Origin: Pseudomonadota bacterium
Lineage (GTDB): Bacteria > Pseudomonadota > Gammaproteobacteria > Burkholderiales > Burkholderiaceae
Direction: 5' to 3'
NCBI GenBank assembly: GCA_023441105.1
Contig: JAEZQX010000491.1
Coordinates: 1 to 27,203 of the forward strand
Length of the DNA: 27,203 nt
A model generated the notes under the pieces. The model was given only the letters and a program-made list of their open reading frames with translations. It searched no databases and had not been told where the DNA came from. Positions 8,748 to 16,352 of this stretch are shown one piece after another. Position 1 is the first letter of the stretch; every line of letters starts with the position of its first letter. A program made the position numbers and the translations under genes.

Positions 8748-9371
8748 CTAGAGCGGCTTGATCGCCACCTTGCGGAACTTGATGGTGCCGGCACCATGCT
8801 GCAACGTGATCGGGCCCTCGCTGAACAACCCGTTGCGCACTTCGGCGGTCTTCTTGCCGTTCATGGTGGCGGTGATCTGCCGGCCGTCCGCGACGATCTC
8901 GAAGGTGTTCCATTGCCCGCCGGCCTTCGGCATCGGATCGACCTCGGCGTAGTGCACGATCGCACCGGTGCCGTAGGTGGGGTCGGGACGCTTGTCGAAG
9001 ATGTTGACCTCGTAACAGGAGCGATCGGTGATCGTCTTCGGATCCGCGCAGCGCAGGTAGATGCCGCTGTTGGCGTCGTCGCTGGCCCAGAACTCCACAT
9101 GCAGCGCGAAGTTCTTGTACGGCATCTTGCTGACCAGGTGCGCTGGGGCCTTGCCGGCCAGCTTGTCGGCGACCACCGCGCCATCCTCGACGCGCCAGTT
9201 GCTCTCGCCGACCTGGTCCCAGCCGTCGAGTGAAGTACCGTCGAGCAGGGTAGTCCACCCCGGCCCGGATTGCGCGGCGGCAGGAAGTGGCGCAAGGGCG
9301 CTCGCCGCAACCGCGATGGCGGCGAGGGTTGCTGCGAAGGTCGCACGCGCGGCAGTACGTTGAACTGGCAT
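8748..9371 (-). CDS. Exported DUF1080 (3-keto-disaccharide hydrolase-like) domain protein
   Basis: 207 aa. The start is ATG 9369-9371 (complement), with CAAGGAGAC upstream. A signal peptide (residues 1-33, ending PAAAQ) indicates periplasmic location. The mature protein is one jelly-roll DUF1080 domain: GWTTLLDGTSLDGWDQ, WRVEDGAVVA, FALHVEFWASDDANSGIYLR, YGTGAIVHYAE, WNTFEIVADGRQITATMNG and IKFRKVAIKPL. Some DUF1080 proteins hydrolyse 3-keto-glycosides; many are only carbohydrate-binding. The length matches a single-domain member. The SDR oxidoreductase is immediately upstream on the same strand (45 bp gap), so the two may be cotranscribed and could act on the same sugar-like substrate. That link is inference. 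Confidence 0.9.
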   Translation of the reverse strand: MPVQRTAARATFAATLAAIAVAASALAPLPAAAQSGPGWTTLLDGTSLDGWDQVGESNWRVEDGAVVADKLAGKAPAHLVSKMPYKNFALHVEFWASDDANSGIYLRCADPKTITDRSCYEVNIFDKRPDPTYGTGAIVHYAEVDPMPKAGGQWNTFEIVADGRQITATMNGKKTAEVRNGLFSEGPITLQHGAGTIKFRKVAIKPL

Positions 9372-9416
9372 CTGCTGTCTCCTTGATGTAGGCGGACTGG
9401 GGGCCAGGCGGCGTGC

Positions 9417-10193
9417 CTACTGCGCCGCCTTCGAATCGCCGTCGATGGGAAAGGACTGGCCGGAGATGGAGCCGCCATGCGGGCCGGCGAGGAACTGCAC
9501 CAGCGCCGCAATGTCGGCGGGATCGACGAATTTGCTGACTGCCTGGTTGGCGTAGGCCCGTTCCAGCTCCTCTTCGACGGTGCGGCCCGAGTGGCTGGCG
9601 CGACCCTGCATCACCTGCTGGATCCGCGAACCTTCCACGGCGCCAGGAAGGATGGCGTTGCAGGTGATGCCGAAGGGGCCCAGCTCGAGCGACAGCGTCT
9701 TCATGAAGCCGATCAGGCCCCACTTGCTGGTCGCGTAGGCAATACGATTGGGATAGCCGAAGCGGCCCGCCAGCGACGACATCACGATGATCGACGCATG
9801 CCGGCCATCGGGCTGGGCCGATTTCCGGAGCAGCGGGATGGCCTCCTGGGTGACGAAGAAGGTGCCGTTGAGGTTGACGTCGACGACGCTGCGCCAGCCC
9901 TTGCGGTCGTAGCGCTCCGCTGGCGCGGTCGGTCCGGAAACGCCGGCGTTGTTGACCAGCACGTCGAGTCCGCCGAAGCGCCGGTCGACTTCGGCAAGCA
10001 GGCGCTGCACCGCCGCTTCGTCGCTCACATCGGCAATGGATCCGCTGACGAGATCGCTGCCGGCGGTGGCCTTGTCGAGCGCCGCCTGGTCGATGTCGCA
10101 GATATGGACCTGCGCGCCAGCGGCGGCGAAGGCCTTGGTGATCGCGAGGCCGATGCCGCTGGCACCGGCGGTGACCAATACCCGTTGTGTCAT
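9417..10193 (-). CDS. SDR-family NAD(P)-dependent oxidoreductase
   Basis: 258 aa. The start is ATG 10191-10193 (complement), with GCGGAGGAGATC upstream; the longer frame to 10370 crosses the HPF-like gene and is not used. It is a classical short-chain dehydrogenase. The cofactor motif is VTAGASGIG (residues 7-15; the usual TG is TA here), with D33 at the end of strand 2 favouring NAD. NNAG is at 81-84, N108 is in the active site, S139/S140 are in IVMSS, and Y153-x3-K157 are in YATSK. It would reduce a carbonyl or oxidise an alcohol; the substrate is unknown. The C-terminus ends SISGQSFPIDGDSKAAQ, common in FabG-like SDRs. It probably forms a unit with the DUF1080 gene downstream. Confidence 0.93.
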   Translation of the reverse strand: MTQRVLVTAGASGIGLAITKAFAAAGAQVHICDIDQAALDKATAGSDLVSGSIADVSDEAAVQRLLAEVDRRFGGLDVLVNNAGVSGPTAPAERYDRKGWRSVVDVNLNGTFFVTQEAIPLLRKSAQPDGRHASIIVMSSLAGRFGYPNRIAYATSKWGLIGFMKTLSLELGPFGITCNAILPGAVEGSRIQQVMQGRASHSGRTVEEELERAYANQAVSKFVDPADIAALVQFLAGPHGGSISGQSFPIDGDSKAAQ

Positions 10194-10266
10194 CCGATCT
10201 CCTCCGCGCCGATGCCCCGGTGCCGGGCACCTTCCGGATCGCTCGCGCAACTCGCTCGAGCGCCGG

Positions 10267-10623
10267 TCATTCCACGTCGTCGCCGGCGACCCGAATCGAA
10301 GGCGAACCCTTGTGATCATGCAGCCGACCGAGCCGGCTGTCGAGCAGGCCGCGCAGTTTGCGGATTGCACCCTTACAGGCCTCTTCGACGCTGGGGGCCT
10401 GGTGGGTCACGCTGAGCGGGTCCTGTCCGGCGGCCCGGGCTTCGAGCATGCAGCGCTTGTCCGCACTGCCGGCCTTGCCGGCGTTCTCGTCGCCTAGGTG
10501 GGCTTCGACCCGCGTGAGATATTCGTTGAACCGGGACAGGCCGCTGGACACTTCCTTCTCGACCCACGCCGCCAGCGAGGCGCCGCCTTGCAGGTTGTCA
10601 TCCGTGTTCACTTGAATTTGCAT
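10267..10623 (-). CDS. HPF/RaiA-like ribosome-associated protein
   Basis: 118 aa. The start is ATG 10621-10623 (complement), with ACAGGAGAAG upstream. The fold pattern matches the sigma-54 modulation / hibernation factor family: MQIQVNTDD, the helix SGLSRFNEYLTRVEAHLGDEN, CMLEARAAGQDPLSVTHQAPSVEEACKGAIRKLRGLL, and a short basic end. Family members bind the 30S subunit and inactivate ribosomes in stationary phase or stress. This one lacks the extended C-terminal domain of long HPF, so it is a short or variant type. It lies 73 bp upstream of the SDR gene on the same strand and is divergent from the receiver-protein gene. Confidence 0.82.
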   Translation of the reverse strand: MQIQVNTDDNLQGGASLAAWVEKEVSSGLSRFNEYLTRVEAHLGDENAGKAGSADKRCMLEARAAGQDPLSVTHQAPSVEEACKGAIRKLRGLLDSRLGRLHDHKGSPSIRVAGDDVE

Positions 10624-10724
10624 TCGACTTCTCCTGTTGTGATGGTGCCTGTGGAAGGCAAGCGACAGACCTGCCGTCCTGCAGCATCGGCAGGGATAGG
10701 CATGCAGGTTGCCGGCGGTCGCCT

Positions 10725-10740
10725 CGCAGCCTCGGCTGCG
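10725..10740. promoter_or_regulatory. 16-bp interrupted palindrome in the divergent HPF / receiver-protein gap
   Basis: CGCAGCC-TC-GGCTGCG is a perfect 7-bp inverted repeat with a 2-nt centre, roughly midway between the two divergent start codons (10623 and 10789). The position suits an operator, but GC-rich palindromes are common here and no regulator is identified. Confidence 0.25.
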
Positions 10741-10788
10741 GACTCGATAACAGCGGAGGTGTTGGCACCGCACCCATGGGAGCATCTT

Positions 10789-11193
10789 ATGACAGCCGCG
10801 CAGGAGAGGGACCACGACGGAAACGACAGTGCCGGCAGGTTGCGCAAAATGCTGTTGGTGGACGATGAGGCGGATGTGCTGTCGACTTCCGCCGAAACGC
10901 TGCAGTCGCTGGGCTACGAGGTAGTCTGTGCGGCGACTGCGCAGGAGGCCATGCAAGCGCTCGCAGGTACGTCGGACATCGAGGTGATGCTCGCCGACGT
11001 CCTGATGCCGGGCACCAACGGCGTCGACCTGGCCAGGGAAGCGCGCCGTCTGCAGCCTGGCCTCGACGTGATCCTGGTTTCCGGCTTCCCCACCACCGCG
11101 ATGGATGCGTCGGCGGGCGAACCGGGTGAATTCAAGTTCCTGATGAAGCCCTTCACTCCTTCGGAGGTCGCACTGCTCTTGCGCAGCCCCTGA
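10789..11193 (+). CDS. Stand-alone response-regulator receiver protein
   Basis: 134 aa from ATG 10789, with GGGAG 6 nt upstream; a longer frame from 10498 would overlap the HPF-like gene. It is a single CheY-like receiver. The acidic pair D25/D26 is in LLVDDEADVL, the phospho-acceptor D70 in MLADVLMPG, S98 in ILVSGF and K120 in FLMKPF. All switch residues are present. No output domain is fused, so it must act by protein contact or as a phosphate sink. It is divergent from the HPF-like gene, and an MFS gene follows 89 bp downstream. No partner kinase is adjacent; the kinases at 15402-18324 are the nearest candidates. Confidence 0.9.
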   Translation: MTAAQERDHDGNDSAGRLRKMLLVDDEADVLSTSAETLQSLGYEVVCAATAQEAMQALAGTSDIEVMLADVLMPGTNGVDLAREARRLQPGLDVILVSGFPTTAMDASAGEPGEFKFLMKPFTPSEVALLLRSP

Positions 11194-11282
11194 AGCGGCG
11201 GACGGCCAGGCTTCGGCTGCTGCTACGATAGCCGCCGTTCGGCGCTGACCGGACGCAATGGGCGATCGATCGGGAGGTTGCG

Positions 11283-12611
11283 TTGGCTGGCACCGGTGCC
11301 GGGAAGTGGTACTTCGGATGGAACATCGTCGCGGTGGCGACCCTGGTCACGCTGCTGACCGTCGGCATGCGGATGGGCATCGGACCCTTCTTCCTGCCGA
11401 TGGCCGAGGACCTCGGCTTCAGTCGCAGCCTGCTGGCCGGCATCGTCGCCGCGGGCATGCTCTGCTACGGCCTCGGGATGCCGCTTGCCGGTCACCTGGT
11501 GGCCCGCTGGGGTACCCGCCCGGTGCTGCTGCTGGGCACTGCGATCGTGGTCGCATCGACCATCTGGACGGTCTACGCCCGCGATCCGGTCAGCTTCCTG
11601 CTGGCCTTCGGCATTCTGATGTCCTTCGGCCTGGCCTTCACCAGCCCGGTCGCGTTCACTCCGCTGCTGAGCCACTGGTTCGTCCGCCGGCGCGGGATGG
11701 CGCTGTTCTTCCTGTCGACCGGCTCGATGGCGGGCATCGCGGTGATGACGCCGGTCCTGACCCAGTCGATCGCCGCAGCGGGCTGGCAATGGACGCTGCT
11801 CGGCTTCGCCGCGGTCTTCGCGGTGGTAACCGTTCCCCTCGCGCTGCTGGTGGTGCGCGACGAAGCGCCGGCGGATGCCGACCTGCTGCCCCATCGGGCG
11901 GCGTCGCAGCCGGCGGCTGCCGATCTCGGCAACGCTGATCGCAGCGTGGCGGTTGGCGAGCGGGCAGTCCCCGAGCGGGCACGGGCGGCTGCGCTTGCGC
12001 CGGCCATCAAGTTCCGCGACGCGCTGCGGACCGGGCCATTCTGGAAGATCAACTTCGGCCTGTTTGCCTGTGGATTCAGCATGAACCTGATCGGTACCCA
12101 CGGCGTGCCGATGCTGATGGATCACGGTTTCGATTCGACGACCAGTTCGCTGGGCATCGGACTGATCGGCCTGGTGGCGATCTTCAGCACGCTGATCCTC
12201 GGCCGGCTGTCGGACACCTTGCCGCGCCGGCACATTCTTTCGGCCATCTACCTGGTGCGGGGGCTGGGCTTCTTCGCGCTGCTGCTGGTCGGCACGCACT
12301 GGGAGCTCTATGGCGTGTCCACCCTCGGCGGGCTTGCCTGGGCCGGCAGCATCGCCTTGTCCTCGGCCATCCTTGCCGATGTCTATGGCGTGCGGCTGGT
12401 CGGCGTCCTGTACGGCCTTGCCTACCTCGGCCACCAGGTGGGGGCGACGATCAGCTCCTGGCTCGGCGGCTGGGCCTTCGAGGCGTTCGGGACGCACTGG
12501 GTCAGCTTCGGCAGCGCCGGCGTGCTCCTGCTGCTGGCCGCCGCGGTGTCGACCCAGCTGCCGCCACGCAACTTCATCCTGTTCGCCCCGGGGGCGGCGC
12601 CTGCCCGCTGA
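11283..12611 (+). CDS. MFS transporter (monocarboxylate/oxalate-formate-like)
   Basis: 442 aa from a TTG start at 11283. GGGAGG lies 5 nt upstream, and no ATG gives a better N-terminus. It begins KWYFGWNIVAVATLVTLL, as in the OFA/MCT-like branch of the major facilitator superfamily. About 12 hydrophobic segments are visible, split by a charged Ala-rich loop around residues 195-240. The signature GLGMPLAGHLVARWGTRPVLLLG follows TM2, and GRLSDTLPRRHIL is its counterpart in the second half. It probably moves a small organic acid across the inner membrane; the substrate is unknown. The stop codon lies within an intrinsic terminator stem. Confidence 0.9.
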   Translation: MAGTGAGKWYFGWNIVAVATLVTLLTVGMRMGIGPFFLPMAEDLGFSRSLLAGIVAAGMLCYGLGMPLAGHLVARWGTRPVLLLGTAIVVASTIWTVYARDPVSFLLAFGILMSFGLAFTSPVAFTPLLSHWFVRRRGMALFFLSTGSMAGIAVMTPVLTQSIAAAGWQWTLLGFAAVFAVVTVPLALLVVRDEAPADADLLPHRAASQPAAADLGNADRSVAVGERAVPERARAAALAPAIKFRDALRTGPFWKINFGLFACGFSMNLIGTHGVPMLMDHGFDSTTSSLGIGLIGLVAIFSTLILGRLSDTLPRRHILSAIYLVRGLGFFALLLVGTHWELYGVSTLGGLAWAGSIALSSAILADVYGVRLVGVLYGLAYLGHQVGATISSWLGGWAFEAFGTHWVSFGSAGVLLLLAAAVSTQLPPRNFILFAPGAAPAR

Positions 12612-12624
12612 TCGAGCGGTTTTT
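12605..12624 (+). terminator. Rho-independent terminator of the MFS gene
   Basis: CCGCT / AGCGG stem (12605-12609 and 12615-12619) with a GATCG loop, followed directly by TTTTT (12620-12624). The MFS stop codon TGA at 12609-12611 lies in the stem and loop. It separates the MFS gene from the stressosome operon. Confidence 0.65.
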
Positions 12625-12633
12625 CCCGCCACG

Positions 12634-12639
12634 TATACT
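12634..12639 (+). promoter_or_regulatory. Possible -10 element for the stressosome operon
   Basis: TATACT at 12634-12639 differs from the sigma-70 -10 consensus at one base and lies 72 bp before the rsbR ATG, after the MFS terminator. No convincing -35 hexamer is seen at 16-18 bp. Location supports it; sequence support is partial. Confidence 0.35.
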
Positions 12640-12710
12640 CCGACGGTACCAGGGTAGATGCCCTGCCGATCCACGTAGTGCGAGCGGTATTCGACGAACA
12701 AGGGGAATGG

Positions 12711-13559
12711 ATGGGAGCGCCGAGCGACAGGTTGGCGGAGTTGTTGCAGGGTTCGCGTGATTCGTTGCTGAACCAGTGGGTCGAGGAGGAGTACGACGGC
12801 AAGGGGATCGCATCGGGTGCCCGCAAGGAGAACGCCAGGGCCACCCTGGCCGCGCTCGAACGGGGCATCGCGGACGGCGGCGAGCCGGTCCGCTTCGACG
12901 CCTCCGCATGGCAGCCGCTGCGCGAAGCGCTTGCCGACGGCTCGGCGACCGATGCCGCCCAGGGGCGAACCGCCGGCGACACCAGCCGCTTCATCCTGGC
13001 CTTGAAGCGGCCGCTGTTCCTCGCACTGCAGCAGCGCGCCGGCAATGACCCGGACCAGCTGATGGAGTCCATTCTCTGGGTGACCACCCTGGTCGACGCC
13101 ATGGCGCGATTCACCGTCGACGCCTACCAGCGCACTCGCGAGGACATGATCCAGCGGCAGCAGGGCGAGTTGCTGGAGCTGTCGACGCCCGTCATCAAGC
13201 TGTGGGACAAGGTGCTGGCCGTGCCGATGATCGGTACGCTCGACAGTGGCCGCTCCCAACTGGTGATGGAGACGCTCCTGCAGCGGATCGTGGAAACCGG
13301 TTCGGAACTGGCGATCATCGACATCACCGGCGTCCCGACCGTGGACACGCTGGTGGCCCAGCACCTGATCAAGACCGTGTCCGCCATCCGCCTGATGGGC
13401 GCCGACTGCATCATCAGCGGCATCCGGCCGCAGATCGCCCAGACCATCGTGCACCTCGGCATCGATCTCGACGGCGTCACCACCAAGGCCTCCCTGGCCG
13501 ATGCACTGGCCACGGCGCTCAAGCAAACCGGCTATGTCGTGACGACGGCCAGGGTCTGA
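12711..13559 (+). CDS. rsbR: Stressosome sensor RsbR (RsbRD_N-like + STAS)
   Basis: 282 aa from ATG 12711, with AAGGGGA upstream; a GTG at 12678 is possible but less well placed. The N-terminal half (about 1-150) is helical (DRLAELLQGSRDSLLNQWVEEE, LMESILWVTTLVDAMARFTVDAY) and resembles the RsbRD N-terminal sensory domain, not the globin type. The STAS domain covers about 160-275: STPVIKLWDKVLAVPMIGTLDS, AIIDITGVPTVDT and GIRPQIAQTIVHLGIDL. The two phospho-threonine sites of B. subtilis RsbRA match T213 (VDT) and T245 (AQT). With RsbS it would form the cytosolic stressosome core, with RsbT as kinase. It is the first gene of the six-gene operon. The signal sensed is unknown. Confidence 0.93.
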   Translation: MGAPSDRLAELLQGSRDSLLNQWVEEEYDGKGIASGARKENARATLAALERGIADGGEPVRFDASAWQPLREALADGSATDAAQGRTAGDTSRFILALKRPLFLALQQRAGNDPDQLMESILWVTTLVDAMARFTVDAYQRTREDMIQRQQGELLELSTPVIKLWDKVLAVPMIGTLDSGRSQLVMETLLQRIVETGSELAIIDITGVPTVDTLVAQHLIKTVSAIRLMGADCIISGIRPQIAQTIVHLGIDLDGVTTKASLADALATALKQTGYVVTTARV

Positions 13560-13569
13560 GCCGGCGATC

Positions 13570-13968
13570 ATGGAGCGCATCCCCATATTGCAGATGGGCA
13601 AGTGCCTGCTGGTCACCATCCAGGTGGACATGCAGGACCAGACGGCCATCGCGCTGCAGGACGACCTGGCGACGAAGATCGAGGCCACCGCGGCCAAGGG
13701 CGTGCTGATCGACATCTCGGCGCTCGAGATGGTCGATTCGTTCATCGGGCGGATGCTGGCCAGCATCTCCGGCATCGCCAAGGTCCTCGATGCCACGACC
13801 GTGGTGGCGGGCATGCAGCCCGCCGTCGCCATCACGCTGGTGGAACTGGGGCTGTCACTGCCCGGGGTCCTCACCGCGCTCGACGTCGAACGGGGCATGC
13901 GATTGCTGGCGGCCCGCGATGCCGATTTCCAGCCGGGCGAGGGGCAGGGTCTTGACGACGAGTCGTGA
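13570..13968 (+). CDS. rsbS: Stressosome scaffold/antagonist RsbS (STAS)
   Basis: 132 aa from ATG 13570, 10 nt after the rsbR stop. It is a single STAS domain: IPILQMGKCLLVTIQVDMQD, KGVLIDISALEMVDSFIGRMLA and TVVAGMQPAVAITLVELGL. S57 in VDSFIGR corresponds to the serine that RsbT phosphorylates in B. subtilis RsbS (S59). In the known system RsbS holds RsbT in the complex until it is phosphorylated. The C-terminal tail (QPGEGQGLDDES) is a little longer than in Bacillus. The 3' end overlaps the rsbT start by 17 nt. Confidence 0.95.
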   Translation: MERIPILQMGKCLLVTIQVDMQDQTAIALQDDLATKIEATAAKGVLIDISALEMVDSFIGRMLASISGIAKVLDATTVVAGMQPAVAITLVELGLSLPGVLTALDVERGMRLLAARDADFQPGEGQGLDDES

Positions 13969-14356
13969 AGGGGCGATCCCCCTGGGCACCCAGCAGGATA
14001 TCGTCGCCAGCCGCCAGGTGGTCCGCAAGCTTGCACAGGAGCTTGGTTTTTCGCTGGTCGACCAGACCAAGATGGTGACCGCAACCAGCGAGTTGTCGCG
14101 CAACACCTTGATCTACGGGGGCGGCGGCGAGATGCGCTGGGAGGTCCTCGTCAACGGTACCCGCCAGGGATTGAGAGTCCATTTCGAAGACCACGGGCCC
14201 GGGATTCCCGACGTCGAGGCGGCGATGACGGACGGCTGGTCTTCGGGCTCCGGCCTCGGCCTCGGGCTGTCCGGAAGCAAGCGGCTGGTCAACGAGTTCG
14301 AGATCCGCACGGCGGTCGGCGCGGGTACCTGCGTCACCATCACCCGATGGAAGTGA
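13952..14356 (+). CDS. rsbT: Serine/threonine kinase RsbT (GHKL ATPase)
   Basis: 134 aa from a TTG start at 13952, with AGGGG 7 nt upstream, overlapping rsbS by 17 nt. The length matches B. subtilis RsbT (133 aa), which favours this start over the longer frame from 13790. GHKL motifs are the N-box TSELSRNTLIYGGGG (E47, N51), the G1 box DHGPGIPD (from D80) and the G2 loop SGSGLGLGLSGSKRL (98-112). It phosphorylates RsbS and RsbR in stressosomes and then activates a downstream partner. No RsbU phosphatase is encoded here, so its released target is probably the fused phosphatase or the kinases that follow. That is inference. Confidence 0.95.
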   Translation: MTTSREGAIPLGTQQDIVASRQVVRKLAQELGFSLVDQTKMVTATSELSRNTLIYGGGGEMRWEVLVNGTRQGLRVHFEDHGPGIPDVEAAMTDGWSSGSGLGLGLSGSKRLVNEFEIRTAVGAGTCVTITRWK

Positions 14357-15402
14357 TGCCAGTTGCTCCTCACCGCGCCTTCGACGTCACGGATGGCAGC
14401 CAGCCGGGCGAGGTCCGGCGGGCAGCGGTGCAGCTGGCGCGGCAGCTCGGGTTCGACGAGGTGGCGGCCGGGCGGGTCGCCCTGGTGGCGACCGAACTCG
14501 GCAGCAACCTCGTCAAGCATGCGCGGGACGGCCGGATGCTCCTGGCTCCGGTGCAGGCGGACGATGGCACCTGGATGGTGGAGCTGATCTCGCTCGATGC
14601 GGGTCCGGGCATCGCCGACCTGCGCGCCTGCCTCGAGGACGGTTTCTCCACCGGTGGCACGGCGGGAACCGGCATCGGTGCCGTCCGCCGCCTCGCGGCA
14701 ACGTTCGACGTCTTTTCGCAGCCGCCGGGCGGTACGGTCATCCTGGCGCGGGTCGCTGCCGCTGCGCCGGCAGTCGTCGCCGTGGCGCCCCTGGCCCCGG
14801 AGCAGGCCGCGGCCCCCGGCTGCCTGGTGGGCGCCGTCGCCCTGTGCGCGCCCGGGGAAACCGCCTGCGGCGATGCCTGGCGCATAACGGCGGACGCCAG
14901 CCGTGCCGCGGTCATGGTTGCCGACGGCCTCGGACACGGCCCGCTGGCCGCCGAGGCTTCCGAGGCGGCGACGGCGATGTTCGGGGACGATCCGTACGGC
15001 CTGCCCAGCCAGGTCCTCGGCCGGGTCCATCTCGGGCTCAAGGCGACGCGCGGCGCAGCCGTGGCCTTGGCGCGGATCGACTTCGAGGACGAATCGCTCG
15101 TCTTCGCGGGCGTGGGCAACGTCTGCGCGCGGATCATCAACGGCGTGGAGGATCGCACGCTGGTCTGCCAGAACGGCACTGCCGGGATGCAGATCAGGTC
15201 GCTGCAGGATGTGCGCCATACGTGGACCGCGCACTCGCTGCTGGTGATGCATTCCGACGGCATCGCCAGCCGCTGGAGCCTGGCCGAGGCGCCGACGTTG
15301 CTGCAGCACCATCCGGTGCTGGTTGCCGCCTGGCTGGCGAACAATCATCGGCGCGTGCGCGACGATGCGACCGTGGTCGTCGTCAGGCGACGGCAGCTGT
15401 GA
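14347..15402 (+). CDS. Fusion of GHKL anti-sigma-type ATPase domain and SpoIIE/PP2C phosphatase (RsbX position)
   Basis: 351 aa from ATG 14347, overlapping rsbT by 10 nt. The N-terminal domain (about 1-135) is a second GHKL ATPase: ATELGSNLVKHARDG (E50, N54), DAGPGIADL and GGTAGTGIGAVRRLA. After an Ala/Pro-rich linker (136-158) comes a SpoIIE/PP2C phosphatase domain with metal-binding acids: GDAWRI (D176), VADGLGHGPLA (D193), HSDGI (D304) and VRDDATVVVV (D339/D340). RsbX in Bacillus is a phosphatase alone that resets RsbR and RsbS. Here the same protein also carries a kinase-like domain, so it could both add and remove phosphate, or one half may be regulatory. Such fusions are known in Gram-negative stressosome loci; their activity here is inference. 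Confidence 0.9.
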   Translation: MEVMPVAPHRAFDVTDGSQPGEVRRAAVQLARQLGFDEVAAGRVALVATELGSNLVKHARDGRMLLAPVQADDGTWMVELISLDAGPGIADLRACLEDGFSTGGTAGTGIGAVRRLAATFDVFSQPPGGTVILARVAAAAPAVVAVAPLAPEQAAAPGCLVGAVALCAPGETACGDAWRITADASRAAVMVADGLGHGPLAAEASEAATAMFGDDPYGLPSQVLGRVHLGLKATRGAAVALARIDFEDESLVFAGVGNVCARIINGVEDRTLVCQNGTAGMQIRSLQDVRHTWTAHSLLVMHSDGIASRWSLAEAPTLLQHHPVLVAAWLANNHRRVRDDATVVVVRRRQL

Positions 15403-16352
15403 TGGGGGAGGCGTCGAATGGCGATCGGGCCGCGGCTGGTGCCGGCGCGGCGACCGTCGCGGATCTCCAGGCACAGCTGAGCGACAAGGCCGCCGAGCTC
15501 GAGGCGTTGCGCGAAGAGCTGGAAGAGACCAACCGTGGCGTGGTGGCTCTCTATGCCGAACTGGACGCGCAGGCGGCCGAGCTGCGCCGCGCCACCGACC
15601 TGAAGAGCCGCTTTCTCGCTTACACCAGCCATCAGTTCCGCACGCCGGTGGTCGCCATCCACAGCGTGGCCCGGCTGCTGATGGACAAGATCGACGGTCC
15701 GCTGACCCAGGAGCAGGAGGTCCAGGTGCGGCTGATCCAGCAGGCGGCCGACGAGTTCTCGGAGATGATCAACGACCTGCTCGACCTCGCCAAGGTGGAA
15801 GCGGGCCGCGTGGACGTGTCGCCCGGCTGGTTCGAGATGGTCGACCTGTTCTCGGCGCTGCGCGGCATGTTCAAGCCGCTGGTGACCAACCCGGATGTCG
15901 CGCTGATCTTCGAGGAGCCGGAAGGCGTGCCGGCCATATTCAGCGACGACCGCAAGCTGGCGCAGATCCTGCGCAACTTCATCTCCAACGCCCTGAAATT
16001 CACCGAGCGAGGCGAGGTGCGGATTTCAGCGCGCGTGTTCGAGAATGCCAATGTCATCTTCTCGGTGAGCGACACCGGCATCGGGATCCCTGCGGAATCG
16101 CACCACCTGATCTTCGAGGACTTCTCGCAGGTCCAGTCGCCGATCCAGAAGGGGCTGCGGGGGACCGGGCTCGGGCTGTCGCTCGGCAAGCGGCTTGCCG
16201 GCCTGCTCGGCGGTCGAGTCGAGATGCAGAGCGAGCCTGGCGTCGGCTCCACTTTCTCGGTGATACTGCCACTCAGGTATCCCGAAGCCGCCGGCGCTGC
16301 GGCGGCAAGCGCCGGAAACCTCGGCGCCAAGGAGGGACGGGAAAATGACTGA
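15402..16352 (+). CDS. Cytosolic sensor histidine kinase of the stressosome operon
   Basis: 316 aa from ATG 15402, which shares one base with the preceding TGA (TGATG). There are no membrane segments or PAS domain. An N-terminal coiled coil (about 20-66, DLQAQLSDKAAELEALREEL) leads into HisKA with H77 in YTSHQFRTP. The HATPase domain has the N-box RNFISNALKF (N192, N196), SDTGIGIP (D224) and RGTGLGLSLGKRL. The C-terminal tail is Ala/Gly-rich. A soluble kinase with no sensor domain in a stressosome operon suggests that its signal comes from the complex, perhaps through released RsbT. The 3' end overlaps the hybrid kinase by 8 nt. Confidence 0.93.
   Translation: MGEASNGDRAAAGAGAATVADLQAQLSDKAAELEALREELEETNRGVVALYAELDAQAAELRRATDLKSRFLAYTSHQFRTPVVAIHSVARLLMDKIDGPLTQEQEVQVRLIQQAADEFSEMINDLLDLAKVEAGRVDVSPGWFEMVDLFSALRGMFKPLVTNPDVALIFEEPEGVPAIFSDDRKLAQILRNFISNALKFTERGEVRISARVFENANVIFSVSDTGIGIPAESHHLIFEDFSQVQSPIQKGLRGTGLGLSLGKRLAGLLGGRVEMQSEPGVGSTFSVILPLRYPEAAGAAAASAGNLGAKEGREND

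Noticed and set aside
8701..10230. 509-codon minus-strand frame over the DUF1080 and SDR genes
   Set aside because: Out of frame with both recognised proteins on the same strand, and Arg-rich with no motifs.
11223..14084. 953-codon minus-strand open frame, plus 14113-15474 and 16273-17973
   Set aside because: Antisense to the MFS and stressosome genes, whose products match known families end to end.
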